Assembly: GCA_036556265.1 (NCBI GenBank)
Contig: DATBJU010000091.1
Coordinates: 1-64,000, forward strand
Origin: JAUSIF01 sp036556265
GTDB taxonomy: Bacteria; Pseudomonadota; Alphaproteobacteria; Rhizobiales; Xanthobacteraceae
Direction: 5' to 3'
Length of the DNA: 64,000 nt
Position 1 is the first letter of the stretch; the number at the start of each line of letters is the position of its first letter. Under the pieces are notes generated by a model. The model was not told the origin of the DNA, ran no database searches, and saw only the letters and a program-made list of their open reading frames with translations. Position numbers and translations under genes: made by a program. Shown one piece after another: positions 1-10,069 of this stretch.

Positions 1-1108
<1,108 letters not shown>

Positions 1109-1155
1109 CGAATCCTGCTATCGCGACATTCACGAACCCGGTTGATGCGCCGCGA

Positions 1156-2121
1156 TCAGTTCCCAAGATCGGGGGCGATCTTGAGGCAGGCGTCCACGAG
1201 CCCTCGCACCGAAGCGACCGACTTGTCGAACATCGCACGCTCATGCCGATCGAGATCGATCTCCACGATCCGTTCGACGCCCTTCCCGCCGATCACGACC
1301 GGCACTCCAACGTAAAGGCCCTTGACCCCGTATTCTCCGTTGAGCCACGCCGCACACGGGAGGACCCGTTTCTTGTCCTTGAGATAGCTTTCCGCCATGG
1401 CAATGCCCGACGCGGCCGGCGCGTAGAATGCAGAGCCCGACTTCAGCAAGTTGACGATCTCCGCGCCACCGTCGCGCGTCCGCTGCACGATTGCATCGAG
1501 CCGGTCCTGCGTGGTCCAGCCCATCTTGATGAGATCGGGAATCGGAATGCCGGCGACCGTGGAGTACCGCACCAGCGGCACCATCGTGTCGCCATGCCCA
1601 CCAAGCACGAAGGCGGTCACGTCCTCGACCGACACTGCGAATTCATCGGCAAGGAAGTAGCGAAAGCGCGCGGAATCGAGCACGCCCGCCATCCCAACCA
1701 CCTTATTTTTCGGCAGGCCACAAGCCCTCTGAATGGCCCAAACCATCGCGTCGAGCGGGTTCGTGATGCAGATCACGAATGCCTTCGGCGCATACTTCTT
1801 GATGCCGGCACCGGCCTGCTCCATCACCTTCAGGTTGATGCCGAGCAGATCGTCGCGGCTCATGCCCGGCTTGCGCGGCACGCCCGCGGTCACAATCACG
1901 ACGTCGGCGCCCTCGATTGTCTCGTAGGATTGTGTGCCGGAATACCTCGCGTCGAAACCTTCCACGGGCGAGGACTGCGCGATGTCGAGCGCCTTCCCCT
2001 GCGGAACGCCCTCCATGATGTCGAACATCACGACGTCGCCAAGATCCTTGAGGCCTGCCAGCAGCGCAAGCGTACCGCCGATCTGGCCGGCGCCTATGAG
2101 TGCGATCTTGGCTCTAGCCAT
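1156..2121 (-). CDS. mdh: Malate dehydrogenase (LDH-like type)
   Basis: NAD-dependent malate dehydrogenase, oxidising malate to oxaloacetate in the TCA cycle. The 321-residue protein matches family length. It has the N-terminal Rossmann motif GAGQIGG (10-16) with the NAD-selective Asp34, the substrate-specificity loop with Arg83 and Arg89, NPLD at 121-124, Asp149/Arg152, and the catalytic His176 in GGHGDT. Arg83 in the VPRKPGMSR loop favours malate over lactate. It sits between zapE upstream (99 bp gap) and sucC downstream (47 bp gap), all on the minus strand. No clear Shine-Dalgarno was seen, but the start MARAKIALIG is the standard one. Confidence 0.97.
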   Translation of the reverse strand: MARAKIALIGAGQIGGTLALLAGLKDLGDVVMFDIMEGVPQGKALDIAQSSPVEGFDARYSGTQSYETIEGADVVIVTAGVPRKPGMSRDDLLGINLKVMEQAGAGIKKYAPKAFVICITNPLDAMVWAIQRACGLPKNKVVGMAGVLDSARFRYFLADEFAVSVEDVTAFVLGGHGDTMVPLVRYSTVAGIPIPDLIKMGWTTQDRLDAIVQRTRDGGAEIVNLLKSGSAFYAPAASGIAMAESYLKDKKRVLPCAAWLNGEYGVKGLYVGVPVVIGGKGVERIVEIDLDRHERAMFDKSVASVRGLVDACLKIAPDLGN

Positions 2122-2220
2122 GACGAATTGCGGGTTTCAGGAGACAGGCGAGCGAAGGTGGGCGCGTTTGACTAGCCCGTTTGACCCCGCCGTTCAAGCG
2201 GCGCGCTCCAGACAAACCGT

Positions 2221-3390
2221 TCAGGTCTCGACGAGCCCCGTCGCGTCGCCGCTGGCCTTCGAGTTGCGTCGACCGTGGGGCAACGCGAGGTATTCTGCGG
2301 AGCGCATCTCGACGAGCCGCGACGCAGTGCGACGAATTTCAAGCGCTTCCCAACCGTCCGTAATCTTCAGGAGATCGTCCGGTTCGGCCGCCGCGGAGGC
2401 AATCAACTTCACGCCGCTGTCGTAGAGTGTATCAACGAGAAGGATGAAGCGCTTCGCGGCATTGCGGTGCGCTTCCGAGAGCACCGGGATGCCGTCAATC
2501 ACGACGGTATGGAAACTGCGACCGATCCGGACGAAATCGGAAGCGCCAAGCGGGGTTTCGCAGAGGTCGGCGAACTCGAAGCGTGCGGCGCCCCCGCCCG
2601 CACGTGGGACACGTATTGTACGGCCCTTCATCGGCAACTCGACGGGCGATCCGCCGTCCTCGCCGGTAAGCCGCTTCCACGCGCGATCAATCGCTTTGCG
2701 TGACTGCTCCCCTGCCGGTACATGCCACGCCACCACTCCATCCAGTTTCTCCAGTCGAAAATCAGTACGCGCCTTGAGCTCGACCACCTCCAGCCGCGCT
2801 TCGATCATGCGAATGAACGGCAGGAACAGCGCTCGATTGAGCCCATCGAGATAAAGGTCGGATGGCCGCACGTTCGACGTCGCCACCAACACGAGGCCAT
2901 GTTCAAACATTTTCTCGAACAACCGGCCGAGGATCATCGCGTCGGCGATATCGGTTACGTGGAATTCATCGAAGCAGAGCAGTGTCGACTCGCTCGCGAT
3001 CTCATCGCCGGCGAGCCGGATCGGGTCCACGCCGGACAGCTCGCCGCTCTTCAACATGTTGCGAAAGTACTGCACTCTCTCGTGCACGTCGGCCATGAAC
3101 TCATGAAAGTGGGCGCGCCGTTTACTCGCAACCGGCGCGGCTTCGAAGAACAAATCCATAAGCATTGTCTTGCCGCGGCCGACGTCGCCCCAGAGATAGA
3201 CGCCGCGCGGCGCTTCGATGGGCTGCCTCGCCATGAGCCAGCCAAGCGCCCCGCCCTTTACCGGCGGACGAAAATGCGCCAGCTCCGACTCGAGCCGTCC
3301 GAGCCGCTGCATCGCGTTGACCTGTCCCGGATCTGGCTCGATCGCGCCAACTGCTACGCGCGCCGCGTAGCGCTTTGCAATGGCAGACAT
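2221..3390 (-). CDS. zapE: Cell division protein ZapE (AFG1-like ATPase)
   Basis: AFG1/ZapE family P-loop ATPase. In Escherichia coli ZapE binds FtsZ and modulates the Z-ring; mitochondrial AFG1/LACE1 acts in protein quality control. The 389-residue product shows Walker A GDVGRGKT (68-75) and a Walker B segment LLCFDEFHVTD followed by sensor-like residues, as in the family. The ATG at 3390 was chosen because it is preceded by GGAGGCGGG and starts with MSAIAKRYAARV; an open frame further upstream lacks family similarity. It lies upstream of mdh in the same direction, an association often seen in alphaproteobacteria, though no functional link is shown. Confidence 0.9.
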   Translation of the reverse strand: MSAIAKRYAARVAVGAIEPDPGQVNAMQRLGRLESELAHFRPPVKGGALGWLMARQPIEAPRGVYLWGDVGRGKTMLMDLFFEAAPVASKRRAHFHEFMADVHERVQYFRNMLKSGELSGVDPIRLAGDEIASESTLLCFDEFHVTDIADAMILGRLFEKMFEHGLVLVATSNVRPSDLYLDGLNRALFLPFIRMIEARLEVVELKARTDFRLEKLDGVVAWHVPAGEQSRKAIDRAWKRLTGEDGGSPVELPMKGRTIRVPRAGGGAARFEFADLCETPLGASDFVRIGRSFHTVVIDGIPVLSEAHRNAAKRFILLVDTLYDSGVKLIASAAAEPDDLLKITDGWEALEIRRTASRLVEMRSAEYLALPHGRRNSKASGDATGLVET

Positions 3391-3662
3391 GTCGAGCGTT
3401 TCCCGCCTCCGTGTCCCGCTGCACAATCCCGAGCGTCGGACGCGCGGTGACGATAGTGCGCGCGTGGTTTCCGATTCCCGAAAGCGCACAGTCGCGGCTA
3501 GCCGCGCCTCGCGAAGGCGGCAAGGCGACGCATCGCCCGCACCCGCGGCAGCGCGTCGCTGGCGGCGGCTGCCCTAGGGCCATGCCCATGCTGCATAGCA
3601 GCATTGCTGCGGATTGGCGGATTTGTCTCACAATTTCAATGGGAAACACCTAACTAGAGCGC

Positions 3663-4262
3663 ATGCGAATCGCGAATCGAACGACCGATACGTCGCGCGC
3701 CAAGCTGCCTGGCACGATCCGCAAGCTCTGGGTCGGCGAGGCGGCTATGTTGCGCGACCACCTGTTGCGCCTTGATCCGGAAAGCCGTCGGAACCGGTTC
3801 GGCTCAACCGTAAATACGTATTTCATTGACCAATATGCCTCGCGCGCAGTCACGCCCGAGTCCGTTGTGCACGGCTATTTCGAGGACGGCACGTTGCGCG
3901 CCGCGGCGGAGCTGCGACCGTTCGGCAAGCCGTTTCCCGTGGATGCGGAAGCCGCGCTCAGCGTCGAGCGGCCGTGGCAGAACCACGGCGTGGGCAGCGC
4001 CCTCTTGGAACGCACCATTCTCGCCGCGCAAAACCGCGGCATCCGCACGATTCAACTGAATTGCCTCGTCGACAATATCCGCATGCAAGCGGTCGCGAAA
4101 AAACACGAAGCGTTGCTTCGCTTCCGGGCCGACGAGGTGGTGGGTGAAGTAGCGAACCCGATCCCCACCCCGCTTTCGCTCATGCGCGAGATCATCGCCG
4201 ACGGCCATGGAATGGCGACCGTCGTCCTCGACCTCCAGTCGCGCTTGCTCCGTACCGCGTAA
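3663..4262 (+). CDS. GNAT-family N-acetyltransferase
   Basis: A 199-residue acetyltransferase of the GNAT fold, substrate unknown. The acetyl-CoA pyrophosphate-binding loop reads QNHGVGSALL (Q/R-x-x-G-x-G/A pattern), preceded by a beta strand carrying SVERPWQ and followed by an AAQNRGI helix, as expected for motif A. The N-terminal part (LRDHLLRLDPESRRNRFGS) resembles GNATs of the type that start with a short substrate-sensing helix. It is divergent from zapE, with a 272-bp intergenic region between them, and convergent with sdhB. The upstream ribosome-binding site is weak. Confidence 0.8.
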   Translation: MRIANRTTDTSRAKLPGTIRKLWVGEAAMLRDHLLRLDPESRRNRFGSTVNTYFIDQYASRAVTPESVVHGYFEDGTLRAAAELRPFGKPFPVDAEAALSVERPWQNHGVGSALLERTILAAQNRGIRTIQLNCLVDNIRMQAVAKKHEALLRFRADEVVGEVANPIPTPLSLMREIIADGHGMATVVLDLQSRLLRTA

Positions 4263-4310
4263 CCGTCCGCAGCCCGATCTCGGTACGACGTCAGGCGGGT
4301 GGCACGCGAT

Positions 4311-5090
4311 TCAGAGCTGGCGTTCGACCATGAGTTTCTTGATCTCGGCGATGGCCTTCGCCGGATTGAGACCCTTCGGACACGTCTTCGCGCAGTTTAG
4401 GATTGTGTGACAGCGGTAAAGTCGGAACGGATCTTCGAGTTCGTCGAGCCGTTCGCCACTCGATTCATCTCGCGAATCTGCGATCCACCGGTAGGCCTGC
4501 AGCAGTGCCGCGGGGCCTAGGTACCGGTCGCCATTCCACCAGTAACTTGGGCAGGAGGTCGTGCAGCAAGCGCATAGGATGCACTCATAGAGCCCATCGA
4601 GCTTGCCGCGATCCTCGTGGGATTGCCGCCACTCGCGCTCCGGTGCCGGCGTCCGCGTCTGCAACCACGGACCGATCGACGCGTACTGCGCGTAGAAGAC
4701 GCTCATGTCGGGCACGAGATCCTTCATTATTTCCATGTGCGGCAACGGGTAGATCTTGACTGGCGCCTTCACGTCGTCGATCGCGAGTGTGCAGGCAAGA
4801 GTATTCATTCCGTCGATGTTCATCGAGCACGACCCGCACACGCCTTCCCGGCACGATCGCCGGAACGTGAGCGTGGCGTCCACTTTGTTCTTGATCCAGA
4901 TCAGCGCGTCCAGGACCATCGGCCCACAGTCGTCGCGATCGACAAAGTAAGTGTCGACACACGGATTTCGGCCGTCATCCGGATTCCAGCGGTACACGCG
5001 GAACTCTGTGGTGCGCTTGGCGCCTGCCGGCGCCGGCCATGTCTTGCCCTGGATGATCTTGGAATTTCTCGGCAGCGTCAGCTGGACCAT
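4311..5090 (-). CDS. sdhB: Succinate dehydrogenase iron-sulfur subunit
   Basis: Electron-transfer subunit of respiratory complex II, passing electrons from SdhA flavin to the membrane quinone site. The 259-residue protein carries the plant-type [2Fe-2S] ligands Cys80, Cys85, Cys88 and Cys100 (CREGVCGSC...C), then the bacterial ferredoxin region with Cys170-x2-Cys173-x2-Cys176-x3-Cys180 and Cys227/Cys233/Cys237 for the [4Fe-4S] and [3Fe-4S] centres. It is the last gene of sdhCDAB, 3 bp after sdhA, consistent with tight translational coupling. Confidence 0.97.
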   Translation of the reverse strand: MVQLTLPRNSKIIQGKTWPAPAGAKRTTEFRVYRWNPDDGRNPCVDTYFVDRDDCGPMVLDALIWIKNKVDATLTFRRSCREGVCGSCSMNIDGMNTLACTLAIDDVKAPVKIYPLPHMEIMKDLVPDMSVFYAQYASIGPWLQTRTPAPEREWRQSHEDRGKLDGLYECILCACCTTSCPSYWWNGDRYLGPAALLQAYRWIADSRDESSGERLDELEDPFRLYRCHTILNCAKTCPKGLNPAKAIAEIKKLMVERQL

Positions 5091-5093
5091 GAT

Positions 5094-6929
5094 TCAATAC
5101 ACCCGCTTCACCGGCTCGATATATTGCACTTCGTTCGTCAACGTGTAGGTGTGCACGGGCCGGTAATCGATCCGCACCTTACGAGTATTGCGGTCCAGCC
5201 AAGCGAGCGTGTGCTTCATCCAGTTCTTGTCGTCGCGCTCGGGATAATCCTCGCGTGCGTGGGCACCGCGGCTTTCGGTCCGGTTGCGCGCCGAGTCCAT
5301 CGTGACAACCGCCTGTTCGATCAAATTGGCAAACTCCAGGGTTTCGATCAGGTCGGAATTCCAGACGAGCGAGCGGTCGCTAACATGGACGTCGGCTATC
5401 CCCGCAAATACGTCGTGGATGAGCTTGTGGCCCTCCTTGAGCACCTCACCGGTACGGAACACCGCGCAATTCGTCTGCATCACCTTCTGCATCCTGAGCC
5501 GCAACTCGGCCGTCGGCATGCCTCCAGTCGCGTGGCGGAAACGATCGAGCCGCGCAACGGCGAGTTCCGCGGAATCGACCGGCAGGTCCGCATGCTTTTC
5601 GCCCGGCGTCACGAGCTCGGCACAGCGTTCCGCCGCTGCGCGCCCAAACACCACGAGGTCGGTCAAGGAGTTGGAACCGAGCCGGTTCGCCCCGTGCACC
5701 GAGACGCTCGCAGCCTCACCGATCGCCATCAGACCCGGCACTACTTTGTCGGCTTCGCCATTCGCCTTGGTCAGCGCCTCGCCGTGATGGTTCGAGGGGA
5801 TACCACCCATATTATAGTGCGCGGTCGGCAGCACCGGGATCGGCTCACGCGTCACGTCGACGCCAGCAAAAATACGAGCGCTTTCGGAAATGCCCGGCAA
5901 GCGCTCGTGTATGACGGCCGGGTCGAGATGGTCGAGATGCAGGAAGATATGGTCCTTGTTCTTGCCGACACCCCGCCCCTCGCGGATTTCGATCGTCATC
6001 GAGCGTGAAACGACATCACGCGAGGCAAGATCCTTTGCCGAGGGCGCATAGCGCTCCATGAACCGCTCGCCCTCCGAGTTTGCGAGATAGCCACCTTCGC
6101 CCCGCACGCCCTCGGTAATCAGGCAGCCTGCGCCATAGATCCCGGTCGGGTGAAACTGCACAAACTCCATGTCCTGCAACGGCAAACCGGCGCGCAGCAC
6201 CATTCCGTTGCCGTCGCCAGTCTGCGTGTGGGCGCCTGTGCAGGAATAGTAGATGCGGCCATAACCCCCGGTAGCGATAATGGTCACGTGCGCGCGGAAG
6301 CGATGCATCGTTCCATCATCGAGCTTGAGTGCAACTACCCCGCGGCAACGACCGTCTTCGTCCATCATGAGGTCGATCGCAAAATATTCGACGAAAAATT
6401 CCGCCGCATGCCTTAGCGCTTGGCCGTACAACGTGTGTAGCATTGCATGGCCGGTCCGGTCGGCCGCTGCACAAGTGCGCTGCGCGGTGCCTTTCCCAAA
6501 ATGCGTAGTCATGCCGCCGAACGGGCGCTGATAGATTTTGCCCTCCTCGGTGCGCGAGAAGGGAACTCCCCAGTGCTCAAGTTCGATCACAGCGGCGGGA
6601 GCATTGCGGCAGAGATATTCGATCGCATCCTGATCGCCGAGCCAATCAGACCCCTTCACCGTGTCGTACATGTGCCAGCGCCAGTCGTCTTCGCCCATGT
6701 TGCCGAGCGCCGCGGAAATACCTCCCTGCGCGGCCACGGTGTGCGACCGTGTCGGAAACACCTTGGTCACACACGCCGTGCGCAGCCCGGCCTCCGCACA
6801 ACCGATCACCGCGCGCAGACCGGAGCCGCCGGCACCGACGACGATCACATCATAACTGTGATCCGTGATGGGGTACGCGCGACCGTTGATCGCCGGAGCC
6901 GGATTTTTCGCGTGGCCGTTACCCGCCAT
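5094..6929 (-). CDS. sdhA: Succinate dehydrogenase flavoprotein subunit
   Basis: Catalytic subunit of complex II; oxidises succinate to fumarate on the cytoplasmic face. At 611 residues it is full length. The FAD-binding GAGGSG lies at 32-37 and the covalent flavin attachment His63 is in RSHTVAAQGG. The substrate region HPTGIYGAGCL with TEGVRGEGG and the C-terminal HGANRLGSNSL motif are all present. It is preceded by sdhD with a 3-bp gap and followed by sdhB, so it belongs to one sdhCDAB operon read from the minus strand. Confidence 0.98.
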   Translation of the reverse strand: MAGNGHAKNPAPAINGRAYPITDHSYDVIVVGAGGSGLRAVIGCAEAGLRTACVTKVFPTRSHTVAAQGGISAALGNMGEDDWRWHMYDTVKGSDWLGDQDAIEYLCRNAPAAVIELEHWGVPFSRTEEGKIYQRPFGGMTTHFGKGTAQRTCAAADRTGHAMLHTLYGQALRHAAEFFVEYFAIDLMMDEDGRCRGVVALKLDDGTMHRFRAHVTIIATGGYGRIYYSCTGAHTQTGDGNGMVLRAGLPLQDMEFVQFHPTGIYGAGCLITEGVRGEGGYLANSEGERFMERYAPSAKDLASRDVVSRSMTIEIREGRGVGKNKDHIFLHLDHLDPAVIHERLPGISESARIFAGVDVTREPIPVLPTAHYNMGGIPSNHHGEALTKANGEADKVVPGLMAIGEAASVSVHGANRLGSNSLTDLVVFGRAAAERCAELVTPGEKHADLPVDSAELAVARLDRFRHATGGMPTAELRLRMQKVMQTNCAVFRTGEVLKEGHKLIHDVFAGIADVHVSDRSLVWNSDLIETLEFANLIEQAVVTMDSARNRTESRGAHAREDYPERDDKNWMKHTLAWLDRNTRKVRIDYRPVHTYTLTNEVQYIEPVKRVY

Positions 6930-6932
6930 CTT

Positions 6933-7307
6933 TCACAGTCCAAAGCTCAGACGCAACGCGGCGAATACCGCCGTGAGACCGATCGCGATCGCAAAGAAAG
7001 TGTTCGTAATCAGTAGCGTCATCTTCATCCCGGGGTGCTGCACGTAGTCCTCGATGATCACCTGCATGCCGACGCGCATATGAATCACGATCGATAGGAT
7101 TGCCGCGAGCAGCAGGATCGTCACCGCGGGTTGCCCGAGCACGGCCGCGACCGCCGCGTGGCTGCGCCCGCTGATCGACACGATCAAGAAAACGAAATAG
7201 ATAACCAGCGCGACGTTCGCGATCGCCGTGGTGCGTTGAAGCAGGAAGTGCCCGGTACCCGAGTGCGCCGGGCCAAGTCCTCGAACGCGGCCGAGTGGCG
7301 TGCGCAT
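6933..7307 (-). CDS. sdhD: Succinate dehydrogenase membrane anchor subunit
   Basis: Small hydrophobic anchor of complex II, helping to bind haem b and ubiquinone. The 124-residue protein has three predicted transmembrane stretches (about 27-46, 60-78 and 95-118). It carries the SdhD signature H-x3-G-x6-EDY (His76 to Asp87-Tyr88, HMRVGMQVIIEDY). The ATG at 7307 lies 2 bp after the sdhC stop, giving the start MRTPLGRVRGLG typical of rhizobial SdhD. A longer open frame runs upstream through sdhC out of frame and was discarded. Confidence 0.93.
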   Translation of the reverse strand: MRTPLGRVRGLGPAHSGTGHFLLQRTTAIANVALVIYFVFLIVSISGRSHAAVAAVLGQPAVTILLLAAILSIVIHMRVGMQVIIEDYVQHPGMKMTLLITNTFFAIAIGLTAVFAALRLSFGL

Positions 7308-7309
7308 GG

Positions 7310-7708
7310 CTAGCCTCGCAGCATGAGACCGAGCATCCAGATAATGACGGTCAGTGTGACGGACCCAATGAACGTCGCCCAGGCCGCGAATTCGCGTTCC
7401 GCCGGCCCAAGGCCACGACCCGTGTCCCAAATCAGATGCCGCACGCCCCCGAGAAGATGGTGCAGCAACGCCCACGTATAGCCGAACAAGATCACGCGGC
7501 CGATCCAGGACCCGAAGAAGCCATTGATGGTGTCGAAGTTCCGCGGGCTCGCGGCGGCAAGCAGCCACCAGACAAACAGGAGAGTACCCACATACAGCCC
7601 GGCACCTGTGAGCCGATGCACGACAGACATGGCCATCGTCATGGTCAGGCGATAAATCTGCAGATGCGGCGACAGCGGCCGCTCGACTCTGGTCTTGGTG
7701 TCGATCAT
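7310..7708 (-). CDS. sdhC: Succinate dehydrogenase cytochrome b556 subunit
   Basis: Membrane subunit of complex II that ligates haem b and forms the quinone site with SdhD. At 132 residues it has the two family signatures: S-x2-HR-x-TG (Ser28-His31-Arg32-Gly35) and H-x3-G-x-RH-x3-D (His84...Arg90-His91...Asp95). Three transmembrane helices are evident. The start at 7708 gives MIDTKTRVERPLSPHLQIYR, where RPLSPHLQIY is the family's near-invariant N-terminus. It is the first gene of sdhCDAB and is divergent from the secreted esterase, so the operon promoter should lie in 7709-7925. Confidence 0.95.
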   Translation of the reverse strand: MIDTKTRVERPLSPHLQIYRLTMTMAMSVVHRLTGAGLYVGTLLFVWWLLAAASPRNFDTINGFFGSWIGRVILFGYTWALLHHLLGGVRHLIWDTGRGLGPAEREFAAWATFIGSVTLTVIIWMLGLMLRG

Positions 7709-7925
7709 GGCAATCCCGGGCGGGACATGTTGAGTAGCGGAAACCTGATGGTATCGCAACGATTCGCGGACTCGTTCCGCGTCGACACACGCGCCGGGCG
7801 AACCTGTGGTATGCCAGCCGCATCCCTTAGCTCCACCCGCCGAATCGAGATGGGTACACGATTCGCAAGACGCAAATTCGTCTTGAATCTCCGCAACGTT
7901 GCCGGGCCGCAAACGAGTTGAGCGG

Positions 7926-8915
7926 ATGCAATCAACCGACCGGGCCCGCAGCAATTCGATGTCGAGGAGTACGCAGCGACTTCTGACCTGGTTGTTCGCA
8001 TGCCTCGCGTTGACCTGTGCGACGGGCGCGTCCTACGCGACCGAGGTCCGCAAGATCGTCACTGGCGGTGAGACGCGCAGCTATCGTCTCTACATCCCTT
8101 CCAACCTTCGCACTGCTCCCGTACCGGTTGTCATTGCGCTGCATGGCGCCGTTCAGTCCGCGTCGGAGTTTGAGGCCGACCTCGGCATGAACCGGATAGC
8201 CCAGCGCGAACATTTTGCTGTCGTGTATCCGGAGGGAGTCAATCGCGTGTGGGATGATGCTCGCCCACCGATAATGCGCCTTGGCTATCTTGTCCCGCCT
8301 GGCGAAGACGTTCCGTTCATTACCGCGATCGTCCGCCGGTTGGTCAGCGAAGGCATTGCCGACCCGAATCGCATCTATCTCGCAGGGCTATCAATGGGTG
8401 GCTTCATGGCCGCGCGCATGGCGTGCGAGCGTTCCAACTTGTTTGCCGCGATCGCAATCATGGCGGCGACAATTCCCGAGCAGTATCGCAAAACTTGCAC
8501 GCCGCGTCGGCCGCTACCGGCGCTGCTCATCCATGGTACCTTCGACCCGATTGTTCCCTGGATCGGCGTTCCGATGGCCGGCGCCGGCATCTTGTCCGCG
8601 GCCGACACCGCGCAGTTCTTCGCCGATCTCGCTGGCTGCATGGCCTACGGCGACAGCATACGGCCGGGATTGGACCGATCCAACAAAGTCGAAATCCGGC
8701 GCTGGTCGATCTGTCGCGACAACCTGTCGGTCATGCTGTACACGATTCCGGGCGGCGGCCATCTGCCGCCGTCCGCCGACCCCGGCCGTGGCGACACGTT
8801 CGTCTCCTGGTTCTTGCAGGAACGCAGCCATTCGATCGACGCCGCGGAGGAGATTTGGAGCTTCTTCCGTCAGTACCGGGCCGGGCCCGGTCAACGCGGA
8901 ATGAGCGCCCAATAG
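7926..8915 (+). CDS. Secreted alpha/beta-hydrolase, PHB-depolymerase/LpqC-like esterase
   Basis: A 329-residue serine esterase of the polyhydroxybutyrate depolymerase/feruloyl esterase-like family. A hydrophobic signal segment (about 18-37, ending ASYA) predicts export. The catalytic triad is visible: Ser156 in GLSMGG, Asp207 in HGTFDPIV and His279 in GGGHLP; HGAVQS near 73-78 supplies the oxyanion hole. The true substrate (polyester, phenolic ester or other) cannot be told from sequence. Start is uncertain: ATG 7926 has a weak GAGCGG before it, and ATG 7959 (MSRSTQRLL) would also leave a good signal peptide. Its 3' end overlaps the mesaconyl-CoA hydratase gene by 25 bp, tail to tail. Confidence 0.82.
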   Translation: MQSTDRARSNSMSRSTQRLLTWLFACLALTCATGASYATEVRKIVTGGETRSYRLYIPSNLRTAPVPVVIALHGAVQSASEFEADLGMNRIAQREHFAVVYPEGVNRVWDDARPPIMRLGYLVPPGEDVPFITAIVRRLVSEGIADPNRIYLAGLSMGGFMAARMACERSNLFAAIAIMAATIPEQYRKTCTPRRPLPALLIHGTFDPIVPWIGVPMAGAGILSAADTAQFFADLAGCMAYGDSIRPGLDRSNKVEIRRWSICRDNLSVMLYTIPGGGHLPPSADPGRGDTFVSWFLQERSHSIDAAEEIWSFFRQYRAGPGQRGMSAQ

Positions 8916-9937
8916 TCCAGGTCCAGGATCACTTCCGGCTCATATTCTTCTCCCTGTCGCCAGGGAAAATCGTTGCACGGCCGGTCCTTGGTCGCGACGG
9001 TACGCAACCGCAACGCACCTACGTCGCGGCGACCCGGGATCGGCTGCCGGTCGATCACTTGCGACCAGGCGAACACGGTATCGCCTGCAAACAGCGGGTT
9101 GACGTGCCGTCCGGAATTGATCGCGGCCAAGTGGAAGGCATTAGCGAGACCGTTGAAGCTGAGCGACCGCGCGAGCGAGATAACATGTCCCCCGTAGATC
9201 AGCCGCCGCCCGTACCGGCCCGTGCTCTCGCTGTATTGGTTGAAATGGATGCGCGCCGGATTCTGGTACAGCCGCGTCGCGAGTTGATGCTCGGCCTCTT
9301 CGACGGTAACCCCGTCGACATGATCAATGCGTGTGCCAACTTCGTAGTCCTCGAGCCGGTGTGGACTGCCCGCAAGGGTCAGATCGTAGTTCTTGATTTC
9401 GAGCGCGGGCACTGCGTCGCCCAGAGACTCCGCGTGCAGGAAGGCCGGCAACTTCGGCACAAATGGCTCCGGCACGTCGACTGTCTCGCTCCGCTTGCGC
9501 ACCATCACCCAGCGCACATAGTCGACGACTTCGGTGCCGTCGTGCCTGAGCCCGGTGGAACGCACATAGACGACGCCAGCCTTGCGATCGGAATTCTCCC
9601 GCAAGCCGATCACTTCGGAGACAGCGTGCAGCGTGTCGCCGGGATAGACCGGGGCGAGGAAACGGCCCGCCGCGTAGCCGAGATTGGCAACAGCATTCAG
9701 TGAGATGTCCGGAACCGTCTTACCGAAGACGATGTTGAATACGAGCAGATCGTCGACCGGTGAGTGGCGATAGCCGATTGCACGGGCAAATGCCTCGGAT
9801 GACTGTACCGCCGTGCGGGTGCCGTACAGGGCCCCATAAAGGGCGACGTCTCCGGAGGTCACCGTGCGGGGTGTGGCGTGGCGGATGACCTGACCGACGC
9901 GAAAATCCTCGAAGTAACTGCCCGCGCTGTTCGCCAT
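8891..9937 (-). CDS. mch: Mesaconyl-CoA hydratase (double MaoC-type hot-dog protein)
   Basis: Probable mesaconyl-CoA hydratase, which interconverts mesaconyl-CoA and beta-methylmalyl-CoA in the ethylmalonyl-CoA pathway of acetyl-CoA assimilation. The 348-residue protein has two hot-dog (MaoC-like) halves, about 1-165 and 185-345. Stretches such as YFEDFRVGQVIRHATPRTVT, DDLLVFNIVFGKTVPDISLN, YGGHVISLARSLSFNGLANA and AINSGRH match what I recall of the Methylobacterium and Rhodobacter enzymes very closely. The ATG at 9937 has a strong GGAAGGGG ribosome-binding site. It is not next to other pathway genes here (crotonyl-CoA carboxylase/reductase, ethylmalonyl-CoA mutase); those would be elsewhere. 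A general MaoC dehydratase is the alternative. Confidence 0.82.
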   Translation of the reverse strand: MANSAGSYFEDFRVGQVIRHATPRTVTSGDVALYGALYGTRTAVQSSEAFARAIGYRHSPVDDLLVFNIVFGKTVPDISLNAVANLGYAAGRFLAPVYPGDTLHAVSEVIGLRENSDRKAGVVYVRSTGLRHDGTEVVDYVRWVMVRKRSETVDVPEPFVPKLPAFLHAESLGDAVPALEIKNYDLTLAGSPHRLEDYEVGTRIDHVDGVTVEEAEHQLATRLYQNPARIHFNQYSESTGRYGRRLIYGGHVISLARSLSFNGLANAFHLAAINSGRHVNPLFAGDTVFAWSQVIDRQPIPGRRDVGALRLRTVATKDRPCNDFPWRQGEEYEPEVILDLDYWALIPR

Positions 9938-10069
9938 TTCGACCCCTTCCGGCGAAACTAGCCGCCCCGCCTCCGCCTTGCCAAGGTTGGCCGCGGAAAA
10001 AGCGCCCAAGCTTTGCCGTATGGAGCGCGGTCGAACAGCGCGCAGCCCTAGCCGCCGACATTAGCCTCG

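Noticed and set aside
1243..2175. 310-codon open frame opposite mdh
   Set aside because: Composition and lack of motifs mark it as an antisense shadow of mdh.
4617..6008. 463-codon open frame opposite sdhA/sdhB
   Set aside because: Antisense to two secure TCA genes and without recognisable domain or ribosome-binding site.
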